Positions 54,253-63,700 of a stretch of 64,000 bases of DNA are shown here, one piece after another. The DNA is from Haloplanus sp. XH21. Its GTDB lineage: Archaea; Halobacteriota; Halobacteria; Halobacteriales; Haloferacaceae. The notes under the pieces were generated by a model. It did no database searches. It was not told where the DNA came from and was given only the letters and a program-made list of their open reading frames with translations. How positions within the stretch are numbered: position 1 is the stretch's first letter; every line of letters starts with the position of its first letter. The translations under genes and the position numbers were made by a program. The stretch covers positions 930,001 through 994,000 of the forward strand of contig NZ_JALLPL010000001.1 in assembly GCF_023276355.1 (NCBI RefSeq), written 5' to 3'.

Positions 54253-55374
54253 TTAGCCCATTTTGTTGAGCGCGTCTTTCCTGTCCTCGACGGGTGCTTG
54301 ATCGTACTTCATCGTGGTCTTCTCGGATTTGTGCCGGAGTTGTGCTTGTGCGGCGGCGAGGCCTTCTTCTCGTGCCATGTAGGTGCCGACCGAGTGACGT
54401 ATTGAGTACCAGGTGATGTCTCGGTTTTCTGTGTCGATTCCGGCGGTTTCGCAGAGTTTGTCCAGCAGGTAATTCAGGGAGTGGCTGCTGTATCCGTTCC
54501 TGCTGCGTGTCAGCCAGACCTTATCGCTGCCCTCGTACCGCTCCCGATTCTTCCTCTCTTGTAACCACTGTTCGAGGAAGTAGACCGTCCGGTCGAGGAG
54601 GCTGATGGTCCAGTTGTCGGTGTTTTTGGAGGAGTCTTCTTTGGGGATGCGGAGGACTCCGTTGTCGAGGTCGATCCACGAAACCTTGGCGCGTTGTACT
54701 TCTACGGGTCGGAGGCCGGCATCCATCGCGGTCCAGACCATGCTCGGCGTCTTGAAGCTGTTCGCCCGGTCCCAGTCCGACTTGGTGACCCGTTCTTTCG
54801 GCTTCTCGAACCGTTGCGCGAGGTAGGCCTTCCACTCGTCACGCTCCTCCGGTGTAAGGGAGTTGTAGTGGGGTATGGATCCGTGTTCCAACGAGGCTTC
54901 CCGGATCTTGCGGCGTTCGTCCCGGCTGAGGTAGTCGCGTGGGTTGTCCGTCCCACTGTTATCGCTGTAGGTGATGACGGGTTCCCAGTCGATGTCTTCG
55001 CCTTGCTCCCAGCTCCGGTACTTGAACAGAGTCTTCACCGCTTTTTGGCAACAGGATTTGTAGCTCGACGCGTAGTCTTGGTGCGCTAAGTGTTTCATCC
55101 ACGCGTCCGCGTGCGAGACGGATACGTCCTCGGTGTAGCCGTCTTCCTGCTCCCAGACCCAGCGGTAGAATTTGTCGAGCCGGGCCATCCGGGTTTTCAC
55201 CGTGGATTCTGCGTACCCATTCGCTTTCTCGGGGTCCTTACCGAGGTTCTGCATCCACTGGGCGAGTTGGCGGCGGTGTTCGCGGTAGGATGCGAGTTGC
55301 CGGGGGTTTACGTATTGTCTCGATTCGTCGGTCACGAGCACGGCCGCGCCGATATGATTCTCGTCGTCAGTCAT
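54253..55374 (-). CDS. Tyrosine integrase of the element
   Basis: From the ATG at 55374, behind GGAGGT, the protein has 373 residues. The N-terminal domain is an SAM-like core-binding domain (LDKFYRWVWEQ, VKTLFKYRSW). The catalytic domain has Arg in DAGLRPVEVQR, His-x-x-x box SIRHSVGTYM, His in QLRHKSEKTTMKYDQ and the nucleophile Tyr just after it. It lies 200 bp from the tRNA-Gly end of the element and is transcribed away from it, the usual place for the enzyme that made this insertion. No excisionase gene is obvious nearby. Confidence 0.92.
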   Translation of the reverse strand: MTDDENHIGAAVLVTDESRQYVNPRQLASYREHRRQLAQWMQNLGKDPEKANGYAESTVKTRMARLDKFYRWVWEQEDGYTEDVSVSHADAWMKHLAHQDYASSYKSCCQKAVKTLFKYRSWEQGEDIDWEPVITYSDNSGTDNPRDYLSRDERRKIREASLEHGSIPHYNSLTPEERDEWKAYLAQRFEKPKERVTKSDWDRANSFKTPSMVWTAMDAGLRPVEVQRAKVSWIDLDNGVLRIPKEDSSKNTDNWTISLLDRTVYFLEQWLQERKNRERYEGSDKVWLTRSRNGYSSHSLNYLLDKLCETAGIDTENRDITWYSIRHSVGTYMAREEGLAAAQAQLRHKSEKTTMKYDQAPVEDRKDALNKMG

Positions 55375-55390
55375 CGACTCTACCTCCACA

Positions 55391-55431
55391 TCTAGAGTCT
55401 AGACTAGCTCTCCCCGACTTTTTTATACGTA
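55391..55431 (-). promoter_or_regulatory. Integrase promoter with palindromic operator
   Basis: Minus-strand TACGTATAAAAAAGTC (TATA, about 55420-55429) is followed about 20 bases later by CTAGTCTAGACTCTAG, with perfect palindrome AGTCTAGACT at 55396-55405, at the expected transcription start. A repressor or the integrase itself could bind there. The Shine-Dalgarno GGAGGT of the integrase follows. Confidence 0.5.
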
Positions 55432-55570
55432 TTGTTGAAGTGACCCTGATACGTTTTCTAATCGCTGTACGGCTTCGGGGCTCCGATTTGGAACCCACCT
55501 CGTGACCTGTAACGTACATTCATTGCTCCCAGCGAAAACGGCGGAATTCGGGAGGAAGAAGGCCGCAGGG

Positions 55571-55613
55571 ATGCGCTGGCTGGGATTTGAACCCAGGTTG
55601 TGACCATGGCAAG
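55571..55613. repeat. attR: 43-bp repeat inside tRNA-Gly
   Basis: Identical to 7669-7711. It covers the anticodon loop side, T-arm, acceptor 3' strand, discriminator and one flanking base of tRNA-Gly. The tRNA gene stays functional because the missing 5' half lies to the right. Confidence 0.93.
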
Positions 55614-55642
55614 GTCACGTGATACCACTACACTACCAGCGC
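55572..55642 (-). tRNA. tRNA-Gly (anticodon GCC), integration target
   Basis: This 71-nt tRNA is on the minus strand: acceptor GCGCTGG/CCAGCGC, anticodon stem TGACC/GGTCA around TTGCCAT (anticodon GCC), T-arm CTGGG-TTCAAAT-CCCAG, discriminator A. No CCA is encoded. It is intact despite the insertion downstream of its 3' end. Confidence 0.95.
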
Positions 55643-55669
55643 CCTTCGCATCCAAACCAAGCCGGGATG

Positions 55670-55679
55670 GATTATTAAG
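55670..55679 (-). promoter_or_regulatory. TATA-like box for tRNA-Gly
   Basis: Minus-strand CCTTAATAATCC stands about 28-37 bp before the tRNA-Gly 5' end, in GC-rich surroundings. Confidence 0.5.
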
Positions 55680-55797
55680 GGTTCCGAAATCCCGGCCGAT
55701 TCGGCGCCGGCGTGGGGGTCTCTCTCGTGCGAGAAAATCCCATGAATCGGCGTTTCGCGGCGTGTGACGCCCTCACAGCCCGCCGAGATTTTCGCTA

Positions 55798-55807
55798 CCC
55801 TTTTACC
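55798..55807 (+). promoter_or_regulatory. Possible TATA box of the methyltransferase/ribosomal operon
   Basis: CCCTTTTACC lies about 55 bp before the ATG at 55862 in a GC-rich 220-bp gap between divergent tRNA-Gly and this gene. It is the only A/T-rich element there. Confidence 0.35.
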
Positions 55808-55861
55808 GGAGGCTCTGGTACGAATGGCACAGTCTAGTGACGTGACGCGGAAAGGCTCGGC

Positions 55862-56704
55862 ATGACGCTCAGCGTGCTCGTGCCGTCGTCCCTCGTCCGA
55901 GAAGCCGAGGACAAACGCGAGGCAACTCGCAAGATCGGCTACGTCGCCCGCGCGGCGACGGTGTTTCGGGCGGATCGCCTGGTCGTCTTCCCCGACGGGG
56001 AGGGCGAGCGGCGCTGGGGAGGCGGGTTCGTTGAGGTCGTACTTCGGTACGCCGCCACGCCCCCTCACCTCCGAAAGGAAGCGTGGGGACGGCGGGACGA
56101 ACTGGAGTACGCTGGCGTCCTGCCGCCCCTCCGCGTCGCGTCGCGGACCGGCTCCGGACCTGAGCGTCCGGGGTCGTTACAAGAGGGAATCGTGACCGAG
56201 GTCGGACCTGACGGCCGCGTTCGGGTCAATTGCGGACTGCAACACCCGATCTCCCTCCTCCTCCCCGACGGGATGGAGGTGAGCGAAGGAGAGCGCGTCG
56301 CCATCAGGATCTCTTCGAGAGAACCGGTCCGTGCCCGGATCGTCGACGAACCCCTTCCGGGGTTCGAGATCCGGCGCACGGACCTGCCGGAAGCGCTGGC
56401 CCGCCCCGACGCGGGGCTACGCATCGCCACGTCCCGCCACGGGACGGCGTTGTCGGTCGACGGATTGGCCGACATCGTCGGGCGCTCGGACGACATGACC
56501 GTCGTCTTCGGGGCGCCCGGACGAGGGCTTCCGGACATCCTCGACGTACCAGTCGAGGTCGTCGCCGACGGAGGCGACACGGACGTCGAACCCGGTCCGG
56601 GGTTCGACCTCTGGCTGAATACGATTCCGCGACAGGGAAGCAAAACGGTGCGAACGGAGGAGGCGATGTTCGCGTCGCTCGCGCCCCTGACACTCACGGA
56701 GTAA
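55862..56704 (+). CDS. SPOUT-type RNA methyltransferase (COG2106 family)
   Basis: This 280-residue protein begins MTLSVLVPSSLVREAEDKREATRKIGYVARAATVF, the typical start of the archaeal COG2106 family annotated as putative RNA uridine N3-methyltransferase. It has an inserted OB-like domain (about 100-165) and a C-terminal knot region with VVFGAPGRGLPDIL and NTIPRQGSKTVRTEEA, the AdoMet-binding trefoil loops. It precedes uL3 by 4 bp, the standard archaeal arrangement, so it is likely co-expressed with ribosome synthesis. The exact rRNA target is not shown by the sequence. Confidence 0.88.
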   Translation: MTLSVLVPSSLVREAEDKREATRKIGYVARAATVFRADRLVVFPDGEGERRWGGGFVEVVLRYAATPPHLRKEAWGRRDELEYAGVLPPLRVASRTGSGPERPGSLQEGIVTEVGPDGRVRVNCGLQHPISLLLPDGMEVSEGERVAIRISSREPVRARIVDEPLPGFEIRRTDLPEALARPDAGLRIATSRHGTALSVDGLADIVGRSDDMTVVFGAPGRGLPDILDVPVEVVADGGDTDVEPGPGFDLWLNTIPRQGSKTVRTEEAMFASLAPLTLTE

Positions 56705-56708
56705 ATCC

Positions 56709-57725
56709 ATGCCACAACCAAGCAGACCACGAAAAGGCTCGATGGGATTCGGTCCGCGCAAGCGCGCGGTCAGCGAAGTCCCGCGTATCCGATCGTGGCC
56801 CGACGACGAGGGCGCCCCTGCGCTGCAGGGCTTTGCCGGCTACAAGGCCGGAATGACCCACGTCGTTATGGTCAACGATCAGGCCGACTCCCCCCGCGAG
56901 GGGATGGAGGAGTCGGTGCCGGTGACCGTCGTCGAGACGCCGCCGATGCGCGCCGTTGCCCTGCGAGCCTACGAACAGACGTCGTACGGACTGAAGCCGG
57001 CAACCGAAGTGTGGACCGACGAGTTCCATTCGGAGCTCGACCGCACGCTCGACCTGCCGGCCGAAGACAGCTTCGAGGCGGACGCCGAGGCACTCCGCGA
57101 GGCCGTCGAACGCGGTGCGGTCGACGACCTTCGGATGATCACCCACACGGTGCCGAGCGACCTGGCGAACGTCCCGAAGAAGAAACCCGACGTGATGGAG
57201 ACGCGAGTCGGCGGTGGCTCGCTCGAGGAACGCGTCGACTTCGCGCTCGATCTCGTCGAAGACGGCGGGGAACACGCCATGTCTGACGTGTTCCGCGCGG
57301 GCGAGTACATGGACGCGAGCGGAATCACGAAAGGGAAAGGCACCCAGGGCCCCGTCAAGCGCTGGGGCGTCCAGAAGCGGAAGGGCAAACACGCCCGCCA
57401 GGGGTGGCGCCGACGCATCGGCAACCTCGGTCCGTGGAACCCGTCCCGTGTGCGCTCGACGGTCCCCCAGCAGGGACAGACGGGCTACCACCAGCGGACG
57501 GAACTCAACAAGCGACTCATCGACATGGGCGACGGCGACGAGCCGTCGGTCGACGGCGGGTTCGTCAACTACGGCGAAATCGACGGCCCGTACGCCCTCG
57601 TCAAAGGGTCGCTTCCGGGACCGGACCAGCGACTCCTTCGCTTCCGTCCGGCCGTCCGACCGAACGACCAACCGCGCCTCGACCCCGAGGTGCGCTACGT
57701 TTCCACCGCATCCAACCAGGGATAA
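56709..57725 (+). CDS. rpl3: Large ribosomal subunit protein uL3
   Basis: The 338 residues match archaeal uL3, with the basic N-terminus PSRPRKGSMGFGPRKRA and the conserved KGKGTQGPVKRWGVQKRKGKHARQ loop that reaches toward the peptidyl transferase centre. It is the first ribosomal gene of the cluster, and its frame is intact. Confidence 0.97.
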   Translation: MPQPSRPRKGSMGFGPRKRAVSEVPRIRSWPDDEGAPALQGFAGYKAGMTHVVMVNDQADSPREGMEESVPVTVVETPPMRAVALRAYEQTSYGLKPATEVWTDEFHSELDRTLDLPAEDSFEADAEALREAVERGAVDDLRMITHTVPSDLANVPKKKPDVMETRVGGGSLEERVDFALDLVEDGGEHAMSDVFRAGEYMDASGITKGKGTQGPVKRWGVQKRKGKHARQGWRRRIGNLGPWNPSRVRSTVPQQGQTGYHQRTELNKRLIDMGDGDEPSVDGGFVNYGEIDGPYALVKGSLPGPDQRLLRFRPAVRPNDQPRLDPEVRYVSTASNQG

Positions 57726-57728
57726 CAT

Positions 57729-58475
57729 ATGCAAGCAACAGTACGCGATCTGAACGGCGAGGATGCGGGCACGGTGGACCTGCCGGAGGTCTTCGAGACG
57801 GCCTACCGGCCGGACCTCATCAAGCGTGCCGTCCTGGCCGCGCAGGCGAACCGAAAACAGGCGTACGGTGCCGACCCCCTCGCCGGGCTGCGAACCCCGG
57901 CGGAGTCCTTCGGTAGCGGCCGCGGTATGGCCCACGTGCCCCGCGAGAACGGACAGGGTGCCCGTGTGCCCCAGACCGTCGGTGGGCGCAAGGCGCACCC
58001 GCCGAAAGCCGAGAAGGACCAGGGCAAAGGAATCAACGACAAGGAGCGAAAGCTCGCCATCCGCTCGGCCATCGCAGCCACGGTCGACGGCGAGCGCGTG
58101 GCCGAGCGCGGTCACCAGTTCGACGACGGCGTCGAGCTCCCGCTTGTCGTCAGCGACGAGTTCGAGGATCTGGTCAAGACCCGCGAGGTCGTCGACCTCC
58201 TCGAGAACCTCGGTGTCCACCAGGACGTCGAACGCGCCGACGAGGGACGCACGGTCAAGGCCGGCCGCGGGAAGACCCGCGGACGGAAATACCGTCGTCC
58301 GTCGTCGATCCTGTTCGTGACGAGCGAGGAGCCGTCGAAGGCGGCGCGCAACCTCGCCGGCGCGGACGTGACGACCGCACGCGAGGTCAACGCCGAGGAA
58401 CTCGCCCCCGGCACGCAGGCCGGTCGACTCACCATCTGGACGGAGAGCGCCGTCGCGGAGGTGGCCGACCGATGA
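57729..58475 (+). CDS. rpl4: Large ribosomal subunit protein uL4
   Basis: The 248 residues match archaeal uL4. The extended loop GSGRGMAHVPRENGQGARVPQ enters the exit tunnel, and the C-terminal globular domain includes KAGRGKTRGRKYRRPSS. It begins 3 bp after uL3 and overlaps uL23 by 4 bp. Confidence 0.97.
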   Translation: MQATVRDLNGEDAGTVDLPEVFETAYRPDLIKRAVLAAQANRKQAYGADPLAGLRTPAESFGSGRGMAHVPRENGQGARVPQTVGGRKAHPPKAEKDQGKGINDKERKLAIRSAIAATVDGERVAERGHQFDDGVELPLVVSDEFEDLVKTREVVDLLENLGVHQDVERADEGRTVKAGRGKTRGRKYRRPSSILFVTSEEPSKAARNLAGADVTTAREVNAEELAPGTQAGRLTIWTESAVAEVADR

Positions 58476-58726
58476 GCCTGCTCATCAAACATCCGCTGGT
58501 GACCGAGAAGGCGATGGACAAGATGGACTTCGAGAACAAGCTCCAGTTCATCGTCGACATCGACGCAACCAAGCCGGAGATCGTCGACGCCATCGAGTCG
58601 CGCTACGACGTGACGATCACGAACGTCAACACGGAGATCACGCCTGATGCGGAGAAGAAGGCGATCGTGACCCTCTCCGAGGACGACGACGCACAGGAAA
58701 TTGCCTCGCGAATCGGGGTGTTCTAA
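58472..58726 (+). CDS. rpl23: Large ribosomal subunit protein uL23
   Basis: This 84-residue protein has the short archaeal uL23 fold, with HPLVTEKAMDKM at the N-terminus and the double beta hairpin VTITNVNTEIT. It sits at the tunnel exit, where signal recognition particle binds. Confidence 0.96.
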   Translation: MSLLIKHPLVTEKAMDKMDFENKLQFIVDIDATKPEIVDAIESRYDVTITNVNTEITPDAEKKAIVTLSEDDDAQEIASRIGVF

Positions 58727-58728
58727 CA

Positions 58729-59451
58729 ATGGGACGACGCATTCAGGGCCAGCGGCGTGGTCGTGGTGGGCCAACCTTCCGTGCCCCCAGCCATCGCTAC
58801 AAGGCCGATCTCGAACACAAGAAAGAGGAACAGGAAGACGTCATCAACGGCGAGATCGTCGGCATCGAACACGATCCCGCCCGCTCGTCGCCCATCGCGG
58901 ACGTCGAGTTCGAGGACGGCGACCGCCGGCTCATCCTCGCGCCCGAGGGTGTGACCGTCGGCGAAACTATCCAGGTCGGCGTCTCCGCCGAGATCAAGCC
59001 CGGGAACACGCTCCCGCTGGCCGAGATCCCGGAAGGGGTCCCGGTCTGTAACGTCGAGAGCAGCCCCGGCGACGGCGGCAAGTTCGCTCGCGCCTCCGGC
59101 ACGAGCGCACAGCTCATGACCCACGACAAGCGCGTCGCGGTCGTGAAGCTGCCGAGCGGCCAGGTCAAACGACTCAACCCGCAGTGTCGCGCCACGATCG
59201 GCGTGGTCGCGGGCGGTGGCCGAACGGAGAAGCCGTTCGTCAAAGCCGGCAACAACCACCACAAGATGAAAGCGCGGGGCACGAAGTGGCCCCGTGTTCG
59301 AGGCGTCGCGATGAACGCCGTCGACCACCCGTTCGGTGGCGGCGGCCGACAGCATCCCGGCCAGCCCAAGTCCGTCTCGCGGGACGCCCCGCCGGGCCGG
59401 AAGGTCGGTGACATCGCCTCGAAGCGAACCGGACGAGGCAGTAACAAGTAA
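58729..59451 (+). CDS. rpl2: Large ribosomal subunit protein uL2
   Basis: These 240 residues start [24 protein letters not shown], and the universally conserved C-terminal block [11 protein letters not shown] contains the His-Pro-Phe-Gly motif near the peptidyl transferase centre. Complete, 2 bp after uL23. Confidence 0.97.
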   Translation: MGRRIQGQRRGRGGPTFRAPSHRYKADLEHKKEEQEDVINGEIVGIEHDPARSSPIADVEFEDGDRRLILAPEGVTVGETIQVGVSAEIKPGNTLPLAEIPEGVPVCNVESSPGDGGKFARASGTSAQLMTHDKRVAVVKLPSGQVKRLNPQCRATIGVVAGGGRTEKPFVKAGNNHHKMKARGTKWPRVRGVAMNAVDHPFGGGGRQHPGQPKSVSRDAPPGRKVGDIASKRTGRGSNK

Positions 59452-59453
59452 CC

Positions 59454-59876
59454 ATGAGTTCCGAATACCGAACCGGCCGCGAAGGTGAGTTCACCTACCG
59501 CGGTCACACGCTCGACGAGCTGCAGTCCATGTCGCTCGACGAGGTCGCGGAACTGCTTCCCGCACGACAGCGGCGAACCATCACCCGAGGCCTGTCGGTC
59601 GAACACCAGAAACTGCTCGACCGCGCCCGCGAGGCCGACGAGGAGGAGACGGCCAACGACCCGATCCGGACGCATCTCCGGGACATGCCGATCCTCCCCG
59701 AGTTCGTCGGACTGACCTTCGCCGTGTACAACGGCCAGGAGTTCCAGCGCGTCGAGGTCGAGCCCGAGATGATCGGGCATTACCTCGGCGAGTTCCAGCT
59801 CACCCGCACGTCGGTCGAGCACGGTCAGGCCGGTATCGGCGCGACCAGGTCCTCGAAGTTCGTGCCACTCAAGTAA
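59454..59876 (+). CDS. rps19: Small ribosomal subunit protein uS19
   Basis: The 140 residues include the typical central segment [24 protein letters not shown] and the C-terminal [16 protein letters not shown]. The haloarchaeal form has an acidic N-terminal extension. Confidence 0.96.
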   Translation: MSSEYRTGREGEFTYRGHTLDELQSMSLDEVAELLPARQRRTITRGLSVEHQKLLDRAREADEEETANDPIRTHLRDMPILPEFVGLTFAVYNGQEFQRVEVEPEMIGHYLGEFQLTRTSVEHGQAGIGATRSSKFVPLK

Positions 59877-59879
59877 CAC

Positions 59880-60341
59880 ATGGGAATCAACTACAGCGTC
59901 GAGGCCGACCCGGAGACCACCGCCAAGGCGATGCTCCGAGAGCGGCCCATCAGTATCAAGCACAGCAAGGCCATCGCCCGTCAGCTCAAGGGCATGACCG
60001 TCGCCGACGCCGAGGAGTATCTCCAGGCAGTCATCGACGGCGACCGGTCGGTCCCGTTCAAGCAGCACAACACGGGCGTCGGTCACCGCAGCGACATCGA
60101 CGGCTGGGACGCCGGTCGCTACCCGGAGAAAGCCAGCGAGGACTTCCTGAAACTGCTCGAGAACGCGAGCAACAACGCCGACGAGCAGGGTTTCGAGGGC
60201 GAGAGCATGGCCATCAAGCACGTCGCCGCCCACAAGGTCGGCGAACGGCAGGGGCGCAAGCCTCGTGCCTTCGGCCGTGCCGACCCGTGGAACACGCCGC
60301 TCTGTGATGTCGAACTCATCATCGAGGAGGTCGAGGAATAA
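59880..60341 (+). CDS. rpl22: Large ribosomal subunit protein uL22
   Basis: This 153-residue protein is an archaeal-length uL22 with the conserved hairpin KHVAAHKVGERQGRKPRAFGRADPWN reaching into the exit tunnel. The stop overlaps the uS3 start by one base. Confidence 0.96.
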   Translation: MGINYSVEADPETTAKAMLRERPISIKHSKAIARQLKGMTVADAEEYLQAVIDGDRSVPFKQHNTGVGHRSDIDGWDAGRYPEKASEDFLKLLENASNNADEQGFEGESMAIKHVAAHKVGERQGRKPRAFGRADPWNTPLCDVELIIEEVEE

Positions 60342-61324
60342 TGGCTGACGAACAGCAGTTCATCGAGAACGGCCTGCAGCGCTCCCAGATCGACGAGTTC
60401 TTCGCCGACGAACTCGGCCGCGCGGGCTACGGCGGCATGGACGTCGCCAAGACTCCGATGGGGACTCAGATCGTCCTCAAGGCCGAGAAACCCGGGATGG
60501 TCATCGGCAAGGGTGGGAAGAACATCCGCAAGGTGACCACGGAACTCGAAGAGCGGTTCGACCTCGACGACCCTCAGATCGACGTGCAGGAAGTCGACGA
60601 GCCGGACCTCAACGCCCGCATCGTCGCGGACCGCCTGGCCAACGCCCTCGAGCGCGGCTGGTACTTCCGCAAAGCGGGCCATACGACCATCGACCGGATC
60701 ATGGAAGCCGGCGCCCTCGGCGCCGAAATCGTCCTGTCCGGGAAGGTCACTGGCGCCCGGTCGCGCGTCGAGAAGTTCAACCGCGGCTACATCAAGCACA
60801 ACGGCGAACCCGCCGAGTCCATCGTGGACGAGGGCCAGGGCGTCGCCGTGATGAAACTCGGTACCATCGGCGTGACGGTGAAGATCATCCCGCCGGGTGC
60901 CGAGCTCCCCGACGACTTCGAAATCGCCGAGGACGCCGACGTCGAACCCGTCGAGCAGGCGGCCGAAACCGGCGGTGGCGTCGAGGAACTCCTCGAGGAA
61001 GAGCCCGAGGAGATCCCGGATGTCGGCGAAGACGAAGAGGTCGACGTGCCGACCGAAGGGCCGGAAGACGTCATCGACGAGGAGATCGACGAAGAGGTCG
61101 TCGAGGAGGTCGTCGAAGAGACGCAGGCCCAGACCGCGGACGACGAACCGCCGACCGACGTGTCCCCCGAGGAACCCGTCGAGACCGCGACGCCCGAGGA
61201 GGGCATCGAGTCCGAGGAAGAGCTCGACGAAGAGATCGAGGAGGAAGCCGCCGACCTCGTCGAAGAGATGGAGGAGACGGCCGACGACCAGCCCAACGTC
61301 GACGTTGAGGAGGAGGAAGAATAA
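60341..61324 (+). CDS. rps3: Small ribosomal subunit protein uS3 with long acidic tail
   Basis: The first about 205 residues form uS3, with the KH motif VIGKGGKNIRKVTTELEERF and the C-terminal domain. The remaining about 120 residues are low-complexity Glu/Asp/Val/Pro, a haloarchaeal-type extension whose role is not known. The gene shares single bases with both neighbours' stop/start codons. Confidence 0.96.
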   Translation: MADEQQFIENGLQRSQIDEFFADELGRAGYGGMDVAKTPMGTQIVLKAEKPGMVIGKGGKNIRKVTTELEERFDLDDPQIDVQEVDEPDLNARIVADRLANALERGWYFRKAGHTTIDRIMEAGALGAEIVLSGKVTGARSRVEKFNRGYIKHNGEPAESIVDEGQGVAVMKLGTIGVTVKIIPPGAELPDDFEIAEDADVEPVEQAAETGGGVEELLEEEPEEIPDVGEDEEVDVPTEGPEDVIDEEIDEEVVEEVVEETQAQTADDEPPTDVSPEEPVETATPEEGIESEEELDEEIEEEAADLVEEMEETADDQPNVDVEEEEE

Positions 61325-61527
61325 TGGCCATCCTGCACACCGAAGAGATCCGCGACATGACGCCCGCCGAACGCGAGGCTGAACTCGAGGACCTCGAGAC
61401 GGAACTGCTGAACGCCAAGGCCGTCCAGGCCGCTGGCGGGATGCCGGACAACCCCTCGCGACTCGGCGAACTCAAGAAGACGATCGCGCGAATCAAGACG
61501 ATTCAGCGCGAAGAAGGCGATATCTGA
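61324..61527 (+). CDS. rpl29: Large ribosomal subunit protein uL29
   Basis: The 67 residues form two helices, with TEEIRDMTPAEREAEL at the start and PSRLGELKKTIARIKTIQRE at the end, the classical uL29 signature. Confidence 0.95.
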   Translation: MAILHTEEIRDMTPAEREAELEDLETELLNAKAVQAAGGMPDNPSRLGELKKTIARIKTIQREEGDI

Positions 61528-61916
61528 TGGCGCTCACACCCGAGACCCTGTGTCGACACGAGCTCATCGGCCTGCACGCGCGGGTCGTCGAGTCGACCAA
61601 TCCCGACACCGTCGGGATCAGCGGCCGCGTCGTCGACGAGACGATGCGCACGCTGAGCCTGTCGGCCGGGGATCGGGTGTGGTGTCTGCCCAAGCGGGGC
61701 ACGACCTTCGAATTCGAGATTCCGTGCACAGATGAAGCCGCCGACGCCGCGAAGGCGTCGGGGACCGCGCCCAAACTTCCGTCGGAAACTGCCGGCCCAC
61801 AAGCCGGTCAGTCGGGCGGTTGCGAGGACGCGGCCTACGTTACGGTGGATGGCACACGACTGCTCTCACGACCCGCCCTGCGAACAGAGAAGACAGGTGT
61901 ATCCACATGGCGATAG
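61527..61916 (+). CDS. rnp1: Ribonuclease P protein component 1 (Rpp29 homologue)
   Basis: This 129-residue protein has the Rpp29 barrel core [29 protein letters not shown] and the downstream GTTFEFEI strand. An acidic/Ala-Pro-rich insert (about 70-95) is as in other haloarchaea. It binds the RNase P RNA. Position between uL29 and uS17 is standard in Euryarchaeota. It overlaps uS17 by 10 bp. Confidence 0.93.
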   Translation: MALTPETLCRHELIGLHARVVESTNPDTVGISGRVVDETMRTLSLSAGDRVWCLPKRGTTFEFEIPCTDEAADAAKASGTAPKLPSETAGPQAGQSGGCEDAAYVTVDGTRLLSRPALRTEKTGVSTWR

Positions 61917-62233
61917 GACTGAACGTAACCGAACCGGAGGAGGCCTGCGCCGACCAGAACTGCCCGTTCCACGGCTCGTTGTCCGTGCGCGGACAGACGC
62001 TGGAAGGCACGGTCGCTTCCACAGCGATGGAAAAGACGGTCGTCGTGGAGCGCGAATACGACGTTCGCGTTCCCAAATACGACCGATACATGAAACGCCG
62101 GAGCCGCGTTCCGGCCCACGCACCCCCGTGCCTGGGTCTCTCGGAAGGCGACACGGTCCGGATTGCGGAGACGCGACCCCTCTCGAAGACCAAATCACAC
62201 GTGGTCGTCGAGATACTGGGAGGTGACGAGTGA
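61907..62233 (+). CDS. rps17: Small ribosomal subunit protein uS17
   Basis: The ATG at 61907 ([23 protein letters not shown]) gives 108 residues. The OB-fold core [31 protein letters not shown] is conserved. Starts upstream of it would run inside the RNase P gene. Confidence 0.95.
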   Translation: MAIGLNVTEPEEACADQNCPFHGSLSVRGQTLEGTVASTAMEKTVVVEREYDVRVPKYDRYMKRRSRVPAHAPPCLGLSEGDTVRIAETRPLSKTKSHVVVEILGGDE

Positions 62234-62631
62234 TGGAGGCGCTGAAGGCCGACGTCACCCGTGGTCTCGCCAAGGGATCGCTCATCAACTGTGCCGACAA
62301 CACGGGGGCTCGCGAACTGAAGGTTATCAGCGTCGCGGGCTACTCCGGCACGAAGAATCGACACCCCAAAGCGGGGATCGGCGATAAGGTGACCGTCTCG
62401 GTCACCAAGGGCACGCCGGAAATGCGCCGGCAGGTGCTGGAGGCGGTCGTCGTCCGCCAGCGCAAGCCCATCCGCCGCCCCAGCGGCACGCGCGTCAAAT
62501 TCGAGGACAACGCCGCCGTCGTCATCGACGACATGGAGGAGCCTCGCGGGACCGAGATCAAGGGTCCCGTCGCGCGCGAAGTCGCCGAACGCTTCGGGAG
62601 CATCGCATCAACCGCGACGATGATCGTATGA
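62233..62631 (+). CDS. rpl14: Large ribosomal subunit protein uL14
   Basis: The ATG at 62233 overlaps the uS17 stop. The 132 residues contain [17 protein letters not shown] and the C-terminal ARE(V)[11 protein letters not shown] block, typical of uL14 at the subunit interface. Confidence 0.96.
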   Translation: MEALKADVTRGLAKGSLINCADNTGARELKVISVAGYSGTKNRHPKAGIGDKVTVSVTKGTPEMRRQVLEAVVVRQRKPIRRPSGTRVKFEDNAAVVIDDMEEPRGTEIKGPVAREVAERFGSIASTATMIV

Positions 62632-62984
62632 CTCGACAGCCACACAAAGAGCGCAAACGAAAGCGAACGGCGCCCCTGCACGAGCGACACGACCAGGTTC
62701 GTGCGACGCTTGCCGACGACCTCCGCGAGGAGTACGGCCAGCGCAATGTCCGCGTCAACGCGGGCGATACCGTCGAGGTGCTTCGTGGCGACCACGCCGG
62801 CACGGAAGCCGAGGTCGTTGCGGTGGACCTGACGGACGAGGTCGTTCACGTCGAGGACGTGACCGTCGAGAAGGCCGACGGCGAGGAAGTGCCCCGGCCC
62901 ATCGACGCGAGCAACCTTCGCGTGACCGATCTGGACCTGGAAGACGAGCGCCGGCAGGCGCGTCTGGAGGCAGATAGCGAATGA
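62628..62984 (+). CDS. rpl24: Large ribosomal subunit protein uL24
   Basis: This 118-residue protein has the KOW motif [25 protein letters not shown] and a basic N-terminus [17 protein letters not shown]. It overlaps neighbours on both sides by 4 bp. Confidence 0.96.
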   Translation: MTRQPHKERKRKRTAPLHERHDQVRATLADDLREEYGQRNVRVNAGDTVEVLRGDHAGTEAEVVAVDLTDEVVHVEDVTVEKADGEEVPRPIDASNLRVTDLDLEDERRQARLEADSE

Positions 62985-63700
62985 CCCGACACCAGAAACG
63001 ACTCTCAGTTCCGAAGTCCTGGCCGGTCGAGCGAAAGACCGCGACCTGGACGGTGAAAGCCGGCGCCGGTCCGCACGGCGAGGCAGGGGTTCCCCTGCTG
63101 ATCGTCCTGCGGGACGTGCTCGGCTACGCCGACTCGCGCAAGGAAGCCAACTACGCCCTCAATCAGGACAGCGTCCTCGTCAACGGGGACGCCGTCTCCG
63201 ATGTCGAGCGTCCCATCGGGATGTTCGACATCCTGACCTTCGAGGAACGCGAGGAGTCCTACCGCGTGTTCCCCGACGAGGGCGGTCGACTCGCCCTGAC
63301 GCCGATCGACGCCGAGGCGGCCCAGAGCCGCCTCGGCAAGATCGTCGGCAAGGCCCAGGTCACCGGCGGCGACTTCCAGTTCACCCTCCACGACGGGACG
63401 AACGTCCGCGTCGACGAGGACGAGGCTGGCACGTACGCCCCCGGCGACTCGCTGGTCGTCGACAACAAGACCAAAGAGATCGTCGCCCACTTCACCTACG
63501 AAGAGGGCGCGCTCGTGACGGCCGTCGCTGGCAGCCACGCCGGCGAGATCGGTCGGATCGACACGATCACCGTCACGCCCGGGAGCGGGGACAACATCGT
63601 CACCGTCACCCAGGACGACTTCGACGGCGAGGGCTTCGAAACGATCGAAGAGTACGTCGTCGTGATCGACGAGAACTTCATCGAGGGTGATGACGAATGA
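62981..63700 (+). CDS. rps4e: Small ribosomal subunit protein eS4
   Basis: These 239 residues have the S4 RNA-binding segment [22 protein letters not shown] and the central and C-terminal KOW-type domains, including [12 protein letters not shown]. eS4 is specific to archaea and eukaryotes. Confidence 0.96.
   Translation: MTRHQKRLSVPKSWPVERKTATWTVKAGAGPHGEAGVPLLIVLRDVLGYADSRKEANYALNQDSVLVNGDAVSDVERPIGMFDILTFEEREESYRVFPDEGGRLALTPIDAEAAQSRLGKIVGKAQVTGGDFQFTLHDGTNVRVDEDEAGTYAPGDSLVVDNKTKEIVAHFTYEEGALVTAVAGSHAGEIGRIDTITVTPGSGDNIVTVTQDDFDGEGFETIEEYVVVIDENFIEGDDE

Larger units (their letters stand above)
7669..55613. mobile_element. 47.9-kb integrative, probably conjugative, element in tRNA-Gly
   Basis: The element is bounded by perfect 43-bp att repeats and is more AT-rich than both flanks. 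It carries a tyrosine integrase next to the tRNA end (54253-55374), two Orc1/Cdc6-like initiators, a VirB4/VirD4-type conjugation operon, its own TATA-binding protein and several defence systems. Excision between the repeats would leave an intact tRNA-Gly and restore the chromosome. The gene content is closer to an integrated plasmid or ICE than to a virus; no capsid, terminase or portal gene was recognised. Confidence 0.92.

Noticed and set aside
7669-55613. Provirus
   Set aside because: No capsid, portal, terminase or tail genes recognised; transfer genes and Orc-like initiators fit an integrative plasmid better.
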